64,000 bases of DNA from Kangiella spongicola. GTDB taxonomy: Bacteria > Pseudomonadota > Gammaproteobacteria > Enterobacterales > Kangiellaceae. The stretch is from positions 62,001-126,000 of the forward strand of contig NZ_QICH01000001.1 in assembly GCF_003194565.2 (NCBI RefSeq). Reading direction: 5' to 3'. Below the pieces are notes generated by a model. It searched no databases and was not told the origin of the DNA. It saw nothing but the letters and a program-made list of their open reading frames with translations. Of this stretch, positions 8,583 through 17,658 are shown piece by piece; position 1 is the stretch's first letter; each line of letters opens with the position of its first letter. The position numbers were made by a program, and so were the translations under genes.

Positions 8583-9650
8583 ATGAGCAACCAACAGCCT
8601 CTACTTCAGCTAGACAAAGTTGAATGTCGTTATGGCGATCAAGTCATCGTTAAAGACGTTAGTTTCACCTTAAATCAAGGCGATAGCGCGTGTTTACTCG
8701 GTGCGAGTGGTTGTGGCAAGACGACGCTACTACGCGCCATTGCAGGTTTAGAGCCGATTTTTGATGGTTCTATACGCATTCACGGCGAAGAGTGTTCTAA
8801 CGCCAACTTCCTGATGCCCCCGGAAAAGCGCGGGCTAGGTTTAGTCTTTCAAGATCATGCCCTATTCCCTCATTTAACCATTTTTGATAACGTCGCCTTT
8901 GGCTTGCGTCACCTCAAAAAACATGAAAAAGCCAAGCGCGTCAAAGAGTGTCTTGAACTGGTTGGCCTGGCCGATATGGCTGAGCGTTATCCGCACCAAC
9001 TCTCTGGCGGCCAACAGCAGCGTATCGCGCTTGCGCGCACGATTGCGCCAAAGCCGAAACTTATCCTGTTAGACGAGCCTTTCTCTAGCCTCGACACTCA
9101 CCTACGCCGCTCTCTTGCGCGTGAGCTAAAAGAGGTACTAGCCGATCAAAATATCGCGCACCTTCTCGTGACCCACGATCAGCAAGAAGCTTTCGCCATG
9201 TCGGACTATATTGGTGTCATGCACGAAGGTAGCTTATTGCAATGGGACAGCCCTTATAACTTGTATCACAAGCCACAGGATGCCCAGATCGCGTCTTTTA
9301 TTGGCGAGGGCTACTTTATCGCTGGTAAAATTTGCGAAAACACAGATACGGTAGAAACTGTTCTCGGCACTTTTGACATTGCAAACGGTTCAGGTTTTGC
9401 GGCCGAGCAAGATGTCCTAGTCTTAATGCGCCCAGACGACCTAAAGCCCAAGGCAAATTCAAAGCACCATGCAAAGGTCAGCCACAAGGTATTTAAAGGC
9501 GCTATTATTGAGTATGAGCTTGAATTACCGAACAAAGAACGCCTAAAAGCCATCTTCCCGAGCCACTATGACTATGAGCTATCACAAGATATAGGGTTCG
9601 ACTTAGATATCAAGCACCTTATCGTCTATCCGAACTTAATTTCAGTCTAA
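8583..9650 (+). CDS. ABC transporter ATPase, FbpC/PotA type (ferric iron?)
   Basis: A 355-residue ATPase with Walker [10 protein letters not shown] (residues 40-48), signature LSGGQ (140-144), Walker B LILLDEP (160-166), a switch His in LLVTHD, and a C-terminal TOBE-like regulatory domain from about 235. The sequence style fits FbpC, the ATPase of ferric-iron importers, though PotA, CysA and similar families share this architecture. No permease or binding-protein gene is adjacent, so its partners lie elsewhere. There is no clear ribosome binding site, and the 5' leader may be very short. Confidence 0.75.
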   Translation: MSNQQPLLQLDKVECRYGDQVIVKDVSFTLNQGDSACLLGASGCGKTTLLRAIAGLEPIFDGSIRIHGEECSNANFLMPPEKRGLGLVFQDHALFPHLTIFDNVAFGLRHLKKHEKAKRVKECLELVGLADMAERYPHQLSGGQQQRIALARTIAPKPKLILLDEPFSSLDTHLRRSLARELKEVLADQNIAHLLVTHDQQEAFAMSDYIGVMHEGSLLQWDSPYNLYHKPQDAQIASFIGEGYFIAGKICENTDTVETVLGTFDIANGSGFAAEQDVLVLMRPDDLKPKANSKHHAKVSHKVFKGAIIEYELELPNKERLKAIFPSHYDYELSQDIGFDLDIKHLIVYPNLISV

Positions 9651-9744
9651 AAATGTAAAAATAAAAAAATAGTAAAAAGCGCTTGATCACGCGCAAATGC
9701 AGACGGCACAAGGGCTTAAAAGTTACCCCACCTTTTCACACAAG

Positions 9745-9753
9745 TTATCCACA
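9745..9753 (+). promoter_or_regulatory. DnaA box upstream of nrdA
   Basis: TTATCCACA is a perfect DnaA box. In E. coli the nrdAB promoter is controlled by DnaA, so a box here is meaningful by analogy. Confidence 0.6.
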
Positions 9754-9760
9754 GCTAATT

Positions 9761-9776
9761 ACACAAGATATGCTCT
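9761..9776 (+). promoter_or_regulatory. NrdR-like box 1 upstream of nrdA
   Basis: ACACAAGATATGCTCT matches the NrdR consensus ACACWATATATWGTGT at about 12 of 16 positions. It lies 63 bases (about six helical turns) before a better box, on the same face of the helix. Confidence 0.45.
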
Positions 9777-9823
9777 TGCTTCTAATGCAAAAACGCACTA
9801 TCTTGTATCTATTGGCTTCTGGC

Positions 9824-9839
9824 ATACAATATATGGTGA
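9824..9839 (+). promoter_or_regulatory. NrdR-like box 2 upstream of nrdA
   Basis: ATACAATATATGGTGA matches the NrdR consensus at about 13 of 16 positions including the central ATATAT. NrdR represses ribonucleotide reductase genes when dATP is high. Confidence 0.65.
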
Positions 9840-9986
9840 GTTAACAAGTTGTCCTAACTCGTTGATTTATAGCCAAAGCGCATTAATTTTGTACAAATAA
9901 CAACCAAAAACCTGTATTCACCTAACGATTTAACTCCTATGGACTATAAATCGTTAAATAAGCATCAAGAGGTCTGTGGAGGCAAG

Positions 9987-12860
9987 ATGGAAACCGAAGT
10001 CAGCAAAGCACAACAGTCAGCTGCATCAACCCAAACCCAACATTCGGACGCAAGCCCAGAAATCCAAGCGAATAAGCCTGGAGAACTTCGTGTAATTCGT
10101 CGTAACGGTAAAGTAACACCGTATGACGATAGCAAAATCGAAGTGGCAATGACGAAAGCGTTCCTAGCCGTAGAGGGTGGCAACGCAGCAGCGTCTTCAC
10201 GCGTGCATGAAACAGTCCGTCAACTGACTAAGCACATTACTGAAGCATTTGAACGTCGTATGCCTGGTGGTGGCACCATTCATATCGAAGACATTCAAGA
10301 TCAAGTTGAGCTTGCTTTAATGCGTAATAGTGAGCAAAAAGTTGCTCGCGCTTATGTTTTATACCGTAACGAACGCGCTAAAGAGCGTGCTGCTCGCGAC
10401 AACGATAAGCTTGATGCTTTAGTTGGCGACAATGCCGTTACTGTGACTGGCGCTGATGGCAAAGAAAAGCCATTAGATGTTCAGCGTTTACACACAGTCG
10501 TGGTTGAAGCTTGTAAAAACCTTGACGACGTTGATGCTGATCAGATTATCAAAGATACCATGCGTAACTTGTATGATGGCGTGGCTTTAAGCGACGTTTA
10601 TCAAGCGCTAGTGATGACAGCTCGCACCATGATCGAAGTCGAGCCAAACTACTCATACGTAACAGCACGTTTATTGCTCGACAATATCCGTACTGAAGCT
10701 TTGCGTGAGTTGAAGGTCACTAAGCGTGCGACGCAAAGCGAAATGACAGCGATTTACCCGCAAGCCTTTAAAGCATACTTAGAGCTTGGCGTAGAGCATG
10801 AATTACTAAGCCCTGAGCTTCTGTCTTTCGACCTTGAGAAATTAGGCAACGCAATCCAAGCGGATCGCGACTTATTGTTCACATATCTAGGTATTCAAAC
10901 CCTATACGACCGCTACTTTATCCATAAAGACGAAGTTCGTATCGAGTTACCACAGGTATTCTGGATGCGTGTTTCTATGGGTCTTGCGATTAATGAAGAG
11001 AACCGTGAAGAGCGCGCGATTGAGTTCTATAACATTCTTTCGACGTTCCACTACATGAGTTCTACGCCTACCCTATTTAACTCAGGCACACTACGTCCAC
11101 AGCTTTCGAGCTGCTACTTAACAAACGTTCCGGATGACCTTGAAGGCATTTATGGCGCTATTAAAGATAACGCCCTACTGTCGAAGTTTGCGGGCGGCTT
11201 AGGTAACGACTGGACACCAGTTCGTGGTCTTGGCGCTTACATCAAAGGCACCAATGGTAAGTCGCAAGGTGTAGTTCCTTTCCTAAAAGTAGCGAACGAT
11301 ACCGCTGTAGCTGTAAACCAAGGTGGTAAACGTAAAGGTGCTGTTTGTGCTTACTTAGAAACGTGGCACATCGATATCGAAGAATTCCTAGAGTTGCGTA
11401 AAAACACCGGTGACGATCGTCGTCGTACGCACGATATGAACTCTGCTAACTGGGTACCAGACTTATTCTTGAAGCGTGTCAGCACTGACGGCGAATGGAC
11501 ATTGTTCAGCCCAGACGAAGTACCAGATTTGCACGACCTATACGGCAAAGCGTTCGAAGAGCGTTATGAGTACTACGAAGAAATGGCGAAGTACGGCAAA
11601 ATCAAAACTGCCAAAACCATGCAAGCCAAAGATTTGTGGCGCAAAATGCTATCGATGTTGTTCGAGACAGGCCACCCATGGATTACCTTCAAGGATCCAT
11701 GTAACTTGCGCTCGCCACAGCAGCATGCAGGCGTTGTACACAGCTCAAACCTATGTACAGAGATTACGCTGAACACCAAAGCTGGCGAAGAGATTGCTGT
11801 ATGTAACCTAGGTTCGGTTAACCTGCCTAAGCACATGGTTGATGGCAAGTTAGACACTGAGCAGCTAGAGAAAACAGTTACTACCGCTGTTCGTATGTTG
11901 GATAACGTGATTGATATTAACTTCTACCCAGTAGAAACAGCGCGTAAATCTAACATGCGTCACCGTCCAGTCGGTCTAGGCATGATGGGCTTCCAAGATG
12001 CCTTGTACGTACAGAACATTGCTTACTCGTCTGAAGACGCCGTAACTTTCGCCGATAACGCGATGGAAGCGATTTCTTACTACGCGATTAAAGCATCGAC
12101 TGACCTTGCTGAAGAACGCGGTACTTATGAAACTTTCGCTGGATCGCTATGGTCGCAAGGCATCTTGCCGCTAGACTCGATTCAGAAACTAGTCGAAGAG
12201 CGTGGTGAAGAATTCATCGAAGTTGACACCAGCAGCACAATGGACTGGGATTCGCTTCGTGAGCGCGTACAGAAAGTGGGTATGCGTAACTCTAACGTTA
12301 TGGCTATCGCACCAACGGCAACGATTTCAAACATCACAGGTGTTTCGCAATCTATCGAGCCGACGTACCAAAACCTATATGTGAAATCGAACCTTTCGGG
12401 CGAATTCACAGTCGTAAACCCATACATGGTTCACGAGCTTAAAAAGCGCGGCTTGTGGGACAACGTTATGGTTAACGACTTGAAATACTACGAAGGTAGC
12501 TTGCAGGCCATCGACCGTATTCCACAAGAACTGAAAGACTTGTTTGCTAACGCCTTTGAAATTGAACCAAAGTGGTTAGTCGAGTCAGCGAGCCGTCGCC
12601 AGAAATGGATTGACCAAGCTCAATCATTGAACCTTTACATGAGCGAACCATCGGGTAAAAAACTTGATATGGTTTACCGCATGGCATGGTTCCGTGGCCT
12701 TAAAACTACTTACTACTTGCGCTCAATGGGCGCGACAAGCACAGAAAAATCGACCATCAGTGATGGCAAGCTAAACGCAGTATCATCAGCAGCCCCAGTC
12801 GGCTCCACTGCTCCAAAAGCTTGCGCCATCGATGAGCCAGATTGCGAAGCTTGTCAGTAA
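9987..12860 (+). CDS. nrdA: Class Ia ribonucleotide reductase large subunit
   Basis: A 957-residue alpha subunit that reduces ribonucleoside diphosphates to deoxy forms with NrdB. The N-terminus carries an ATP-cone beginning LRVIRRNGKVTPYD, followed by a second cone-like region, the arrangement seen in Pseudomonas aeruginosa NrdA. The catalytic core follows, with LSSCYL, NLCTEI and the GLG segments, and the C-terminal redox cysteines are in DCEACQ. An in-frame ATG exists at 9939, but GGAGG directly before the ATG at 9987 decides the start. nrdB follows after a terminator-like hairpin, so NrdA and NrdB may be made in unequal amounts. Confidence 0.96.
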   Translation: METEVSKAQQSAASTQTQHSDASPEIQANKPGELRVIRRNGKVTPYDDSKIEVAMTKAFLAVEGGNAAASSRVHETVRQLTKHITEAFERRMPGGGTIHIEDIQDQVELALMRNSEQKVARAYVLYRNERAKERAARDNDKLDALVGDNAVTVTGADGKEKPLDVQRLHTVVVEACKNLDDVDADQIIKDTMRNLYDGVALSDVYQALVMTARTMIEVEPNYSYVTARLLLDNIRTEALRELKVTKRATQSEMTAIYPQAFKAYLELGVEHELLSPELLSFDLEKLGNAIQADRDLLFTYLGIQTLYDRYFIHKDEVRIELPQVFWMRVSMGLAINEENREERAIEFYNILSTFHYMSSTPTLFNSGTLRPQLSSCYLTNVPDDLEGIYGAIKDNALLSKFAGGLGNDWTPVRGLGAYIKGTNGKSQGVVPFLKVANDTAVAVNQGGKRKGAVCAYLETWHIDIEEFLELRKNTGDDRRRTHDMNSANWVPDLFLKRVSTDGEWTLFSPDEVPDLHDLYGKAFEERYEYYEEMAKYGKIKTAKTMQAKDLWRKMLSMLFETGHPWITFKDPCNLRSPQQHAGVVHSSNLCTEITLNTKAGEEIAVCNLGSVNLPKHMVDGKLDTEQLEKTVTTAVRMLDNVIDINFYPVETARKSNMRHRPVGLGMMGFQDALYVQNIAYSSEDAVTFADNAMEAISYYAIKASTDLAEERGTYETFAGSLWSQGILPLDSIQKLVEERGEEFIEVDTSSTMDWDSLRERVQKVGMRNSNVMAIAPTATISNITGVSQSIEPTYQNLYVKSNLSGEFTVVNPYMVHELKKRGLWDNVMVNDLKYYEGSLQAIDRIPQELKDLFANAFEIEPKWLVESASRRQKWIDQAQSLNLYMSEPSGKKLDMVYRMAWFRGLKTTYYLRSMGATSTEKSTISDGKLNAVSSAAPVGSTAPKACAIDEPDCEACQ

Positions 12861-12867
12861 CACTATC

Positions 12868-12892
12868 GGGGAGCCTATCGCTCCCCTTTTTT
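12868..12892 (+). terminator. Terminator-like hairpin between nrdA and nrdB
   Basis: Stem GGGGAGC/GCTCCCC with a five-base loop followed by six T. It lies 8 bases after the nrdA stop. A full terminator inside an nrdAB operon would need an nrdB promoter or partial read-through. Confidence 0.8.
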
Positions 12893-12939
12893 AGACGTTT
12901 AACGAATTAGCAACACAAAGAAATAAATGAGGTAGAAAT

Positions 12940-14181
12940 ATGTTCAACTGGGACGACTACGAAAAAGAAGAAAAAGCGGAGCAGAAAACACCGCCACAAC
13001 AGCCAAAGGCAGAGCCTGCGCAAAAGCCTGAGCCTGTAGCCACAGCAAAGCCAGCGACTAAAGAGTATGTTGAGCCGGAAGCTATGGACAACGTTGCCAA
13101 AGCTCAAGCCTCGCTTGAAAACCTTGACGTAGCCCCTGGTTTGGAAGAACTTGAGATGGGCGCTGAGCGTATCGAAGTTGACGACAAGAAAATGATCAAC
13201 TGTCGTGCTGACTTGAATCAGCTTGTTCCGTTTAAGTACGACTGGGCTTGGCAAAAATACCTCGATGGTTGTTCAAACCACTGGATGCCACAAGAGATCA
13301 ACATGACTAAAGACGTTGCGACTTGGAAAGACCCGAACGGTCTAACTGACGACGAACGTAAAATCGTCATGCGCTCGCTAGGTTACTTCTCTACTGCCGA
13401 CTCATTGGTTGCTAACAACCTAGTACTCGCAATTTATCGCCTAATCACAAACCCAGAGTGTCGTCAGTACATCTTACGTCAAGCGTTTGAAGAAGCGATC
13501 CACACACACGCTTATCAGTACTGTATTGAATCTCTAGGTATGGACGAAGGCGAAGTCTTCAACATGTACCGTGAAGTTCCGAGCATCGCTAAAAAAGCAG
13601 CCTGGAGTATTAAGCATACTCAAGGTATCTCGAATCCAGCGTTTACAACTGGTACGCCTGAAGCGGATCAAGAGCTTCTGAGAAACCTTATCGGCTTCTA
13701 CTGTGTTACCGAAGGTATTTTCTTCTACTGTGGCTTCACTCAGATCCTATCAATGGGTCGTCGCAACAAGATGACTGGTGTTGCTGAGCAGTTCCAATAC
13801 ATCTTGCGTGACGAATCGATGCACCTAAACTTCGGTGTTGACGTGATTAACCAAATCAAGTTGGAAAACCCACACCTTTGGACTGAAGAGTTCCAAAAAG
13901 AAGTGACGCAGATGATTCTAGAAGGCACTCAGCTAGAAATCGAATACGCTCGTGACACTATGCCACGCGGTGTATTAGGCATGAACGCCAACATGATGGA
14001 AGAATACTTGCAGTTCATCTGTAACCGTCGTTTAGCCCAGCTAGGTCTTCCTGCACAGTTCAAAAACGTCTCAAACCCATTCCCATGGATGAGCGAAATT
14101 ATGGACTTGAAGAAAGAGAAAAACTTCTTTGAAACTCGAGTAATCGAATATCAAACAGGTGGCGCCCTATCTTGGGACTAA
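12940..14181 (+). CDS. nrdB: Class Ia ribonucleotide reductase small subunit
   Basis: A 413-residue beta subunit that holds the di-iron centre and tyrosyl radical for NrdA. The iron ligands and radical tyrosine appear in order as E-x-x-H-x-x-x-Y in EEAIHTHAY, then the E of CVTEGIFF and the E-x-x-H of RDESMHLNF. The first 60 residues are a low-complexity, K/E/P/A/Q-rich extension absent from E. coli NrdB and probably disordered. The C-terminus (GGALSWD) resembles the NrdA-docking tail. Ribosome site GAGGT lies 7 bases before the ATG. Confidence 0.96.
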   Translation: MFNWDDYEKEEKAEQKTPPQQPKAEPAQKPEPVATAKPATKEYVEPEAMDNVAKAQASLENLDVAPGLEELEMGAERIEVDDKKMINCRADLNQLVPFKYDWAWQKYLDGCSNHWMPQEINMTKDVATWKDPNGLTDDERKIVMRSLGYFSTADSLVANNLVLAIYRLITNPECRQYILRQAFEEAIHTHAYQYCIESLGMDEGEVFNMYREVPSIAKKAAWSIKHTQGISNPAFTTGTPEADQELLRNLIGFYCVTEGIFFYCGFTQILSMGRRNKMTGVAEQFQYILRDESMHLNFGVDVINQIKLENPHLWTEEFQKEVTQMILEGTQLEIEYARDTMPRGVLGMNANMMEEYLQFICNRRLAQLGLPAQFKNVSNPFPWMSEIMDLKKEKNFFETRVIEYQTGGALSWD

Positions 14182-14284
14182 CCTGATTCGCTGTTACGTG
14201 CCACATAAGTTGATATTTGGTCACATAAAATGATATTGCTTTTAAAATCAATTGTTTTTTAAAAGTAATACTCTTGGGGGAACT

Positions 14285-14345
14285 GAGAGGCTCCTATAAG
14301 CCTCTCAAACAAAAGCCTGACAAGAAATTGTCAGGCTTTTTTTGT
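14285..14345 (+). terminator. Tandem hairpins and terminator after nrdB
   Basis: Two hairpins in a row. GAGAGGCT/AGCCTCTC spans 14285-14306. AAAAGCCTGACAA/TTGTCAGGCTTTT spans 14311-14340 and runs into a T tract. The second is a strong intrinsic terminator that also faces the convergent small gene. Confidence 0.88.
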
Positions 14346-14377
14346 TTATACTTGCAAGAAGTTAATCTTTACTGCCC

Positions 14378-14917
14378 CTAAGTGAATGCCTTCCAACATA
14401 CCGCTGTAACTACGCCCACAATGACAACCACACCAACCCAGCCATACTTGGTATTTGTCTTTTGCACTGCAGAAGTGTACTGGCTTGCTTGGTCTGTTTG
14501 ACTTGCCGGTCTAGCCTTCTGAGGCGTTACTTTTGGCGCGGCCTGAACTTCAACGGGTTGCTTCGAGTAAGTGCCGTCTGAGATCGTGGTGGAGTTGAAC
14601 CTTCGGTTATGCATTTGCTTAACCTTTTCTTCGAGAAAGCTTCTATTGGCTTCTTTATCAAGAAGTGACTCAGACAATGTGGGCATGTTGTTCCAGAACT
14701 CTTGAGCTTCTTGTGGCATATCTTCAAAGCTCTCATAAGTGGTTCCATTGTATTCATAAAGTGTTTGCCCGTCGCTCAAGTCCTGAAACTTAAACTCCAT
14801 CAATTCACGGATATTCTCTTTTTGATCCTCTGGAACCTCATCTAAACTGGTGTATGTTTTACCGTTAATCGTTATGCTGCTGTTGCTGATAGTGGAGGAT
14901 GTGTATTTTGAATTCAT
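14378..14917 (-). CDS. Tail-anchored protein with two internal repeats, unknown function
   Basis: A 179-residue protein I do not recognise. The first third holds two copies of a short motif of the form (T/K)TY-x-S-hydrophobic-(D/E)-x-P followed by a charged helix, as in KTYTSLDEVP and TTYESFEDMP. The middle is Q/P/T/S-rich and probably disordered. The last 22 residues form a single hydrophobic helix (VGVVVIVGVVTAV) ending in WKAFT, which suggests a C-terminal tail anchor in the inner membrane with the repeats in the cytoplasm. Ribosome site AGGGAAGG precedes the ATG. Stands alone. Confidence 0.7.
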   Translation of the reverse strand: MNSKYTSSTISNSSITINGKTYTSLDEVPEDQKENIRELMEFKFQDLSDGQTLYEYNGTTYESFEDMPQEAQEFWNNMPTLSESLLDKEANRSFLEEKVKQMHNRRFNSTTISDGTYSKQPVEVQAAPKVTPQKARPASQTDQASQYTSAVQKTNTKYGWVGVVVIVGVVTAVCWKAFT

Positions 14918-15121
14918 AGCCTTCCCTGCTTTTCCTTAAAGTTCGCTATATTTTGCTGATTATTTTAGATTTTCTCAAGATGATTTTGTGTGCTAATAAT
15001 CTTCGCCTAAACCATAGCATGACTTCCCTTGATTTATGTCTTTTATGTTGAACACTTTGTAGAACCCAATACAATAGGCAGCACTCTAATTATTAGCTGT
15101 CGATAGACACGAGGAGTCGAT

Positions 15122-16336
15122 ATGTTGGCACCGGGAATAGGCGGAAAAACGCCTGAGCAAGCTTTGGCGTCGCTGAGCGATATGATGGCGGATGTAGCGC
15201 CAATCACTGTAGATGAACATTTGAGTCGCATAGAAAAAGTACAAGAGTACATGGTGTCCAAGGGCATTGATGCGCTGTATTTAAACGCTGGCACTAACCT
15301 TACTTATTTTTCGGGCCTGCGCTGGTATCCGAGCGAGCGTTTGGTTGGAGCTATTCTGCCGGCGAAAGGCGAGATTCAATATATTGCGCCTGACTTTGAG
15401 GTGGGTAGCTTGAACGGCTATATGATGATCGAGGGCCCGATGCACACGTGGCTTGAGCATGAATGTCCATACACCTTAGTAAAGTCTGTGTTACAAGGGC
15501 TAGGCCTAACAGAGACGGCGACTCTTGCTGTGGATGAGGCTTCACCCTACTTCTTAGTCGATGGCTTAAAGCAGGCGATGCCTGATGTGACCATTATTAG
15601 CGGTCAACCTCTTACCTCACACTGCCGTATGTGTAAGTCCAAGCATGAGATTGCGTTAATTCAGCGTGCGATGGACATGACGCTTGAGGTTCATAAAGCA
15701 GCAGCCAGTATCTTAAAAGAAGGTATTAGTACCGCAGAGGTGGTTTCATTCATCAACGAAGCACACAAAAAAGTAGGCAGTACGGGCAGTTACTTCTGCA
15801 TTGTGTTATTCGGCGAGGCAACCTCATACCCGCATGGCGTGAAGCACGAACAGTATCTAAAAAAAGGCGATACGGTGCTGATCGATACAGGTTGTAAGGT
15901 TCATGGTTATCTTTCCGACATCACGCGTACTTATGTTTATGGCGAGGCGAACGACCTGCAAAGAACAACGTGGCAGCATGAAAAAAATGCTCAGCTAGCA
16001 GCCTTCGATAAGGCTCAGATTGGTAACAATTGCGAGGATGTTGATGAAGCGGCTCGTTCATACTTAACCGAGCAAGGATATGGCCCTGATTATAATTTAC
16101 CGGGATTGCCTCACCGAACTGGACATGGTATTGGTTTAGAAATTCATGAAATGCCGTACTTGGTTCGCGGGGATAAAACCCCTCTTGCGCCTGGAATGTG
16201 TTTCAGTAACGAGCCGATGTTGGTTATTCCAAAAACCCTTGGCGTTCGTTTAGAAGATCATTTTTATATGACTGATACAGGGCCTAAATGGTTTACAGAG
16301 CCTAGCCACAGCTTAGATAACCCCTTCGGTCTTTAA
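15122..16336 (+). CDS. M24-family metallopeptidase (Xaa-Pro aminopeptidase type)
   Basis: A 404-residue protein with a creatinase-like N-terminal domain (about 30-165) and a pita-bread M24 catalytic domain (about 180-390). All five metal ligands are visible: D in LIDTGC, D in SDITRTY, H in TGHGIG, E in SNEPML and E in RLEDHF. This predicts removal of an N-terminal residue ahead of proline in short peptides, in the cytoplasm. Ribosome site GAGGAG lies 6 bases before the ATG. Xaa-Pro dipeptidase is the main alternative. Confidence 0.88.
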   Translation: MLAPGIGGKTPEQALASLSDMMADVAPITVDEHLSRIEKVQEYMVSKGIDALYLNAGTNLTYFSGLRWYPSERLVGAILPAKGEIQYIAPDFEVGSLNGYMMIEGPMHTWLEHECPYTLVKSVLQGLGLTETATLAVDEASPYFLVDGLKQAMPDVTIISGQPLTSHCRMCKSKHEIALIQRAMDMTLEVHKAAASILKEGISTAEVVSFINEAHKKVGSTGSYFCIVLFGEATSYPHGVKHEQYLKKGDTVLIDTGCKVHGYLSDITRTYVYGEANDLQRTTWQHEKNAQLAAFDKAQIGNNCEDVDEAARSYLTEQGYGPDYNLPGLPHRTGHGIGLEIHEMPYLVRGDKTPLAPGMCFSNEPMLVIPKTLGVRLEDHFYMTDTGPKWFTEPSHSLDNPFGL

Positions 16337-16347
16337 AAATCCTTAGC

Positions 16348-16373
16348 AGCTCCTTCTACAAACAGAAGGAGCT
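16348..16373 (+). terminator. Hairpin after the M24 peptidase gene
   Basis: Perfect 10-base stem AGCTCCTTCT/AGAAGGAGCT with a six-base loop, 11 bases after the stop codon. The downstream strand is CT-rich rather than a clean T-run, so termination is less certain. Confidence 0.6.
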
Positions 16374-16434
16374 CACCTTTCTCTTTGCTCACCTTTCTCT
16401 TTGCTCACCTTTCTCTTTGCTCACCTTTCTCTTA
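16371..16434 (+). repeat. Four tandem copies of a 16-base repeat
   Basis: The unit GCTCACCTTTCTCTTT occurs four times head to tail (starts at 16371, 16387, 16403 and 16419); only the last base of copy four differs. The array is intergenic, pyrimidine-rich on this strand, and its first copy shares three bases with the preceding hairpin. Confidence 0.95.
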
Positions 16435-16481
16435 GCCCACTCACTTCTGTTAATTCACAATCTACAATTTAGGGTTCTTCT

Positions 16482-16802
16482 CTAAGATGTACTTAATGCC
16501 ATCTTAGTAAAAACTAACGCTCGATAAGGCTCTCTACCCTTAGAGATATGAAGCTCAAACACTTTTATAACTTGAGGTCTGTTCTTAGGCAAATAAGCTA
16601 AGCAATCTTTGCGTGATAGAGAAAAAGGATTCCGAATGATTTGATAACGATTGAGGTGATAATTAAAAAGTCTAACAGCGCTGTTTTGTTGTTCCGAGTG
16701 CGGTAGTTTTATTGTCACATTTACTTCGGTGCTTGCAGCGAAACTAGGAGCTGAGAAATAAATGCTGAAAAGTAATATGCAAAAGGTAAGTACTTTATTC
16801 AT
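16482..16802 (-). CDS. Small secreted protein of unknown function
   Basis: A 106-residue ORF starting MNKVLTFCILLFS, with a clear Sec signal peptide ending around SFAASTE. The mature part of about 80 residues has one cysteine and no motif I recognise. An in-frame GTG at 16811 is possible, but neither start has a good ribosome site. The convincing signal peptide is the main reason to keep it; expression is uncertain. Confidence 0.5.
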   Translation of the reverse strand: MNKVLTFCILLFSIYFSAPSFAASTEVNVTIKLPHSEQQNSAVRLFNYHLNRYQIIRNPFSLSRKDCLAYLPKNRPQVIKVFELHISKGREPYRALVFTKMALSTS

Positions 16803-17100
16803 AAGTGGCACCGCGCTATGGTCTGAAAGCGATACCGATGGCTCATCAGCTGATGAAAAATAATTAAATCTTGTGACTTAGTTTGGGGCAGTGTTGCTTG
16901 AAGTTTACCAAAAAAAATTGTGCTCACGCTGTGTGAGGAAGGTAAGACTGAATATGTCCTTGAAACTGCTTTTCCACTCTTCGGGAGAGTCATCTTCATA
17001 TGAAATTAGACTATCTAATGGAATGCATAACTTCAAGTAATATAGCGAGTGTTTAACCCGTTAAATGTAACAAACTATAACGACCGCAGATTTACCCCTG
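16803..17100. other. Intergenic region, no convincing gene
   Basis: The only ORF here is a 66-codon reverse-strand frame (16799-16999) with no ribosome site and an S/H/R-rich composition, which I do not accept as a gene. No strong hairpin is seen. Confidence 0.45.
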
Positions 17101-17107
17101 ATACACT

Positions 17108-17656
17108 TTATTTAGGCTGTCGAATATAATCCATGATCGTCATTCCTTCGACATACAGTTCTTTTAAGGTAGCCTTTCCATCTAACACACTTATTTCTGC
17201 ATAAACGTTTTCTTCTTGCTGGCGTCTACGTACAGTTCTTTCAATTATAGGCGCTGCATCTTCAGGTGCGTAGTAGCGGTTAAAGGGGATTTTCACATTG
17301 TACCCATGCTCGATATTCCCCCACCCGACCTTGATTTTGATATAGTCTCGCTCAGAGCTTGGTTCTTCTTTTACTAATTTAGTGAACGTTGCAAACCCTG
17401 AGTCATTTTCTGCAAGGAGAGCATAAGCCCATTCACCACGCTGTAATATTTCATCAGAAGGAATTGGCTCTGCATTAATGTTATAGGTCAAAGTTACGTA
17501 ACGTCCACGAAAGGGATCATAGGGATCAATCGGCTGAGTTTCGAATCTATATACCGTGCCTTCAGATAAAATCTGATTTTGTTCATAGATCATATAGCCC
17601 GGTACAGCCAGTTGAACAACGCATAATACAAGCAATAAAAGTTTTATGTTCTTCAT
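17108..17656 (-). CDS. GDYXXLXY-domain membrane-anchored protein
   Basis: A 182-residue protein with one N-terminal membrane segment (about 4-23) and a periplasmic domain carrying the family-defining stretch RGRYVTLTY near residue 52, a variant of G-D-Y-x-x-L-x-Y with R in place of D. Function of the family is unknown. It begins two bases after the DUF2157 gene ends, and in my recollection these two families are regularly paired, so they probably form one complex or pathway. Confidence 0.85.
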   Translation of the reverse strand: MKNIKLLLLVLCVVQLAVPGYMIYEQNQILSEGTVYRFETQPIDPYDPFRGRYVTLTYNINAEPIPSDEILQRGEWAYALLAENDSGFATFTKLVKEEPSSERDYIKIKVGWGNIEHGYNVKIPFNRYYAPEDAAPIIERTVRRRQQEENVYAEISVLDGKATLKELYVEGMTIMDYIRQPK

Positions 17657-17658
17657 GC

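Noticed and set aside
9697-9900. 67-codon forward ORF before nrdA
   Set aside because: It lies over the DnaA and NrdR-like sites, has no ribosome site and no recognisable protein features.
9939-9986. Longer NrdA starting at 9939
   Set aside because: The ATG at 9987 has a strong GGAGG site directly upstream, while 9939 has none.
16371-16434. CRISPR array
   Set aside because: The 16-base units are directly abutting with no spacers and there are no cas genes.
16799-16999. 66-codon reverse ORF ending in an ATGA overlap with the small secreted protein
   Set aside because: No ribosome site, no hydrophobic or domain pattern, and composition like non-coding translation; the overlap is likely chance.
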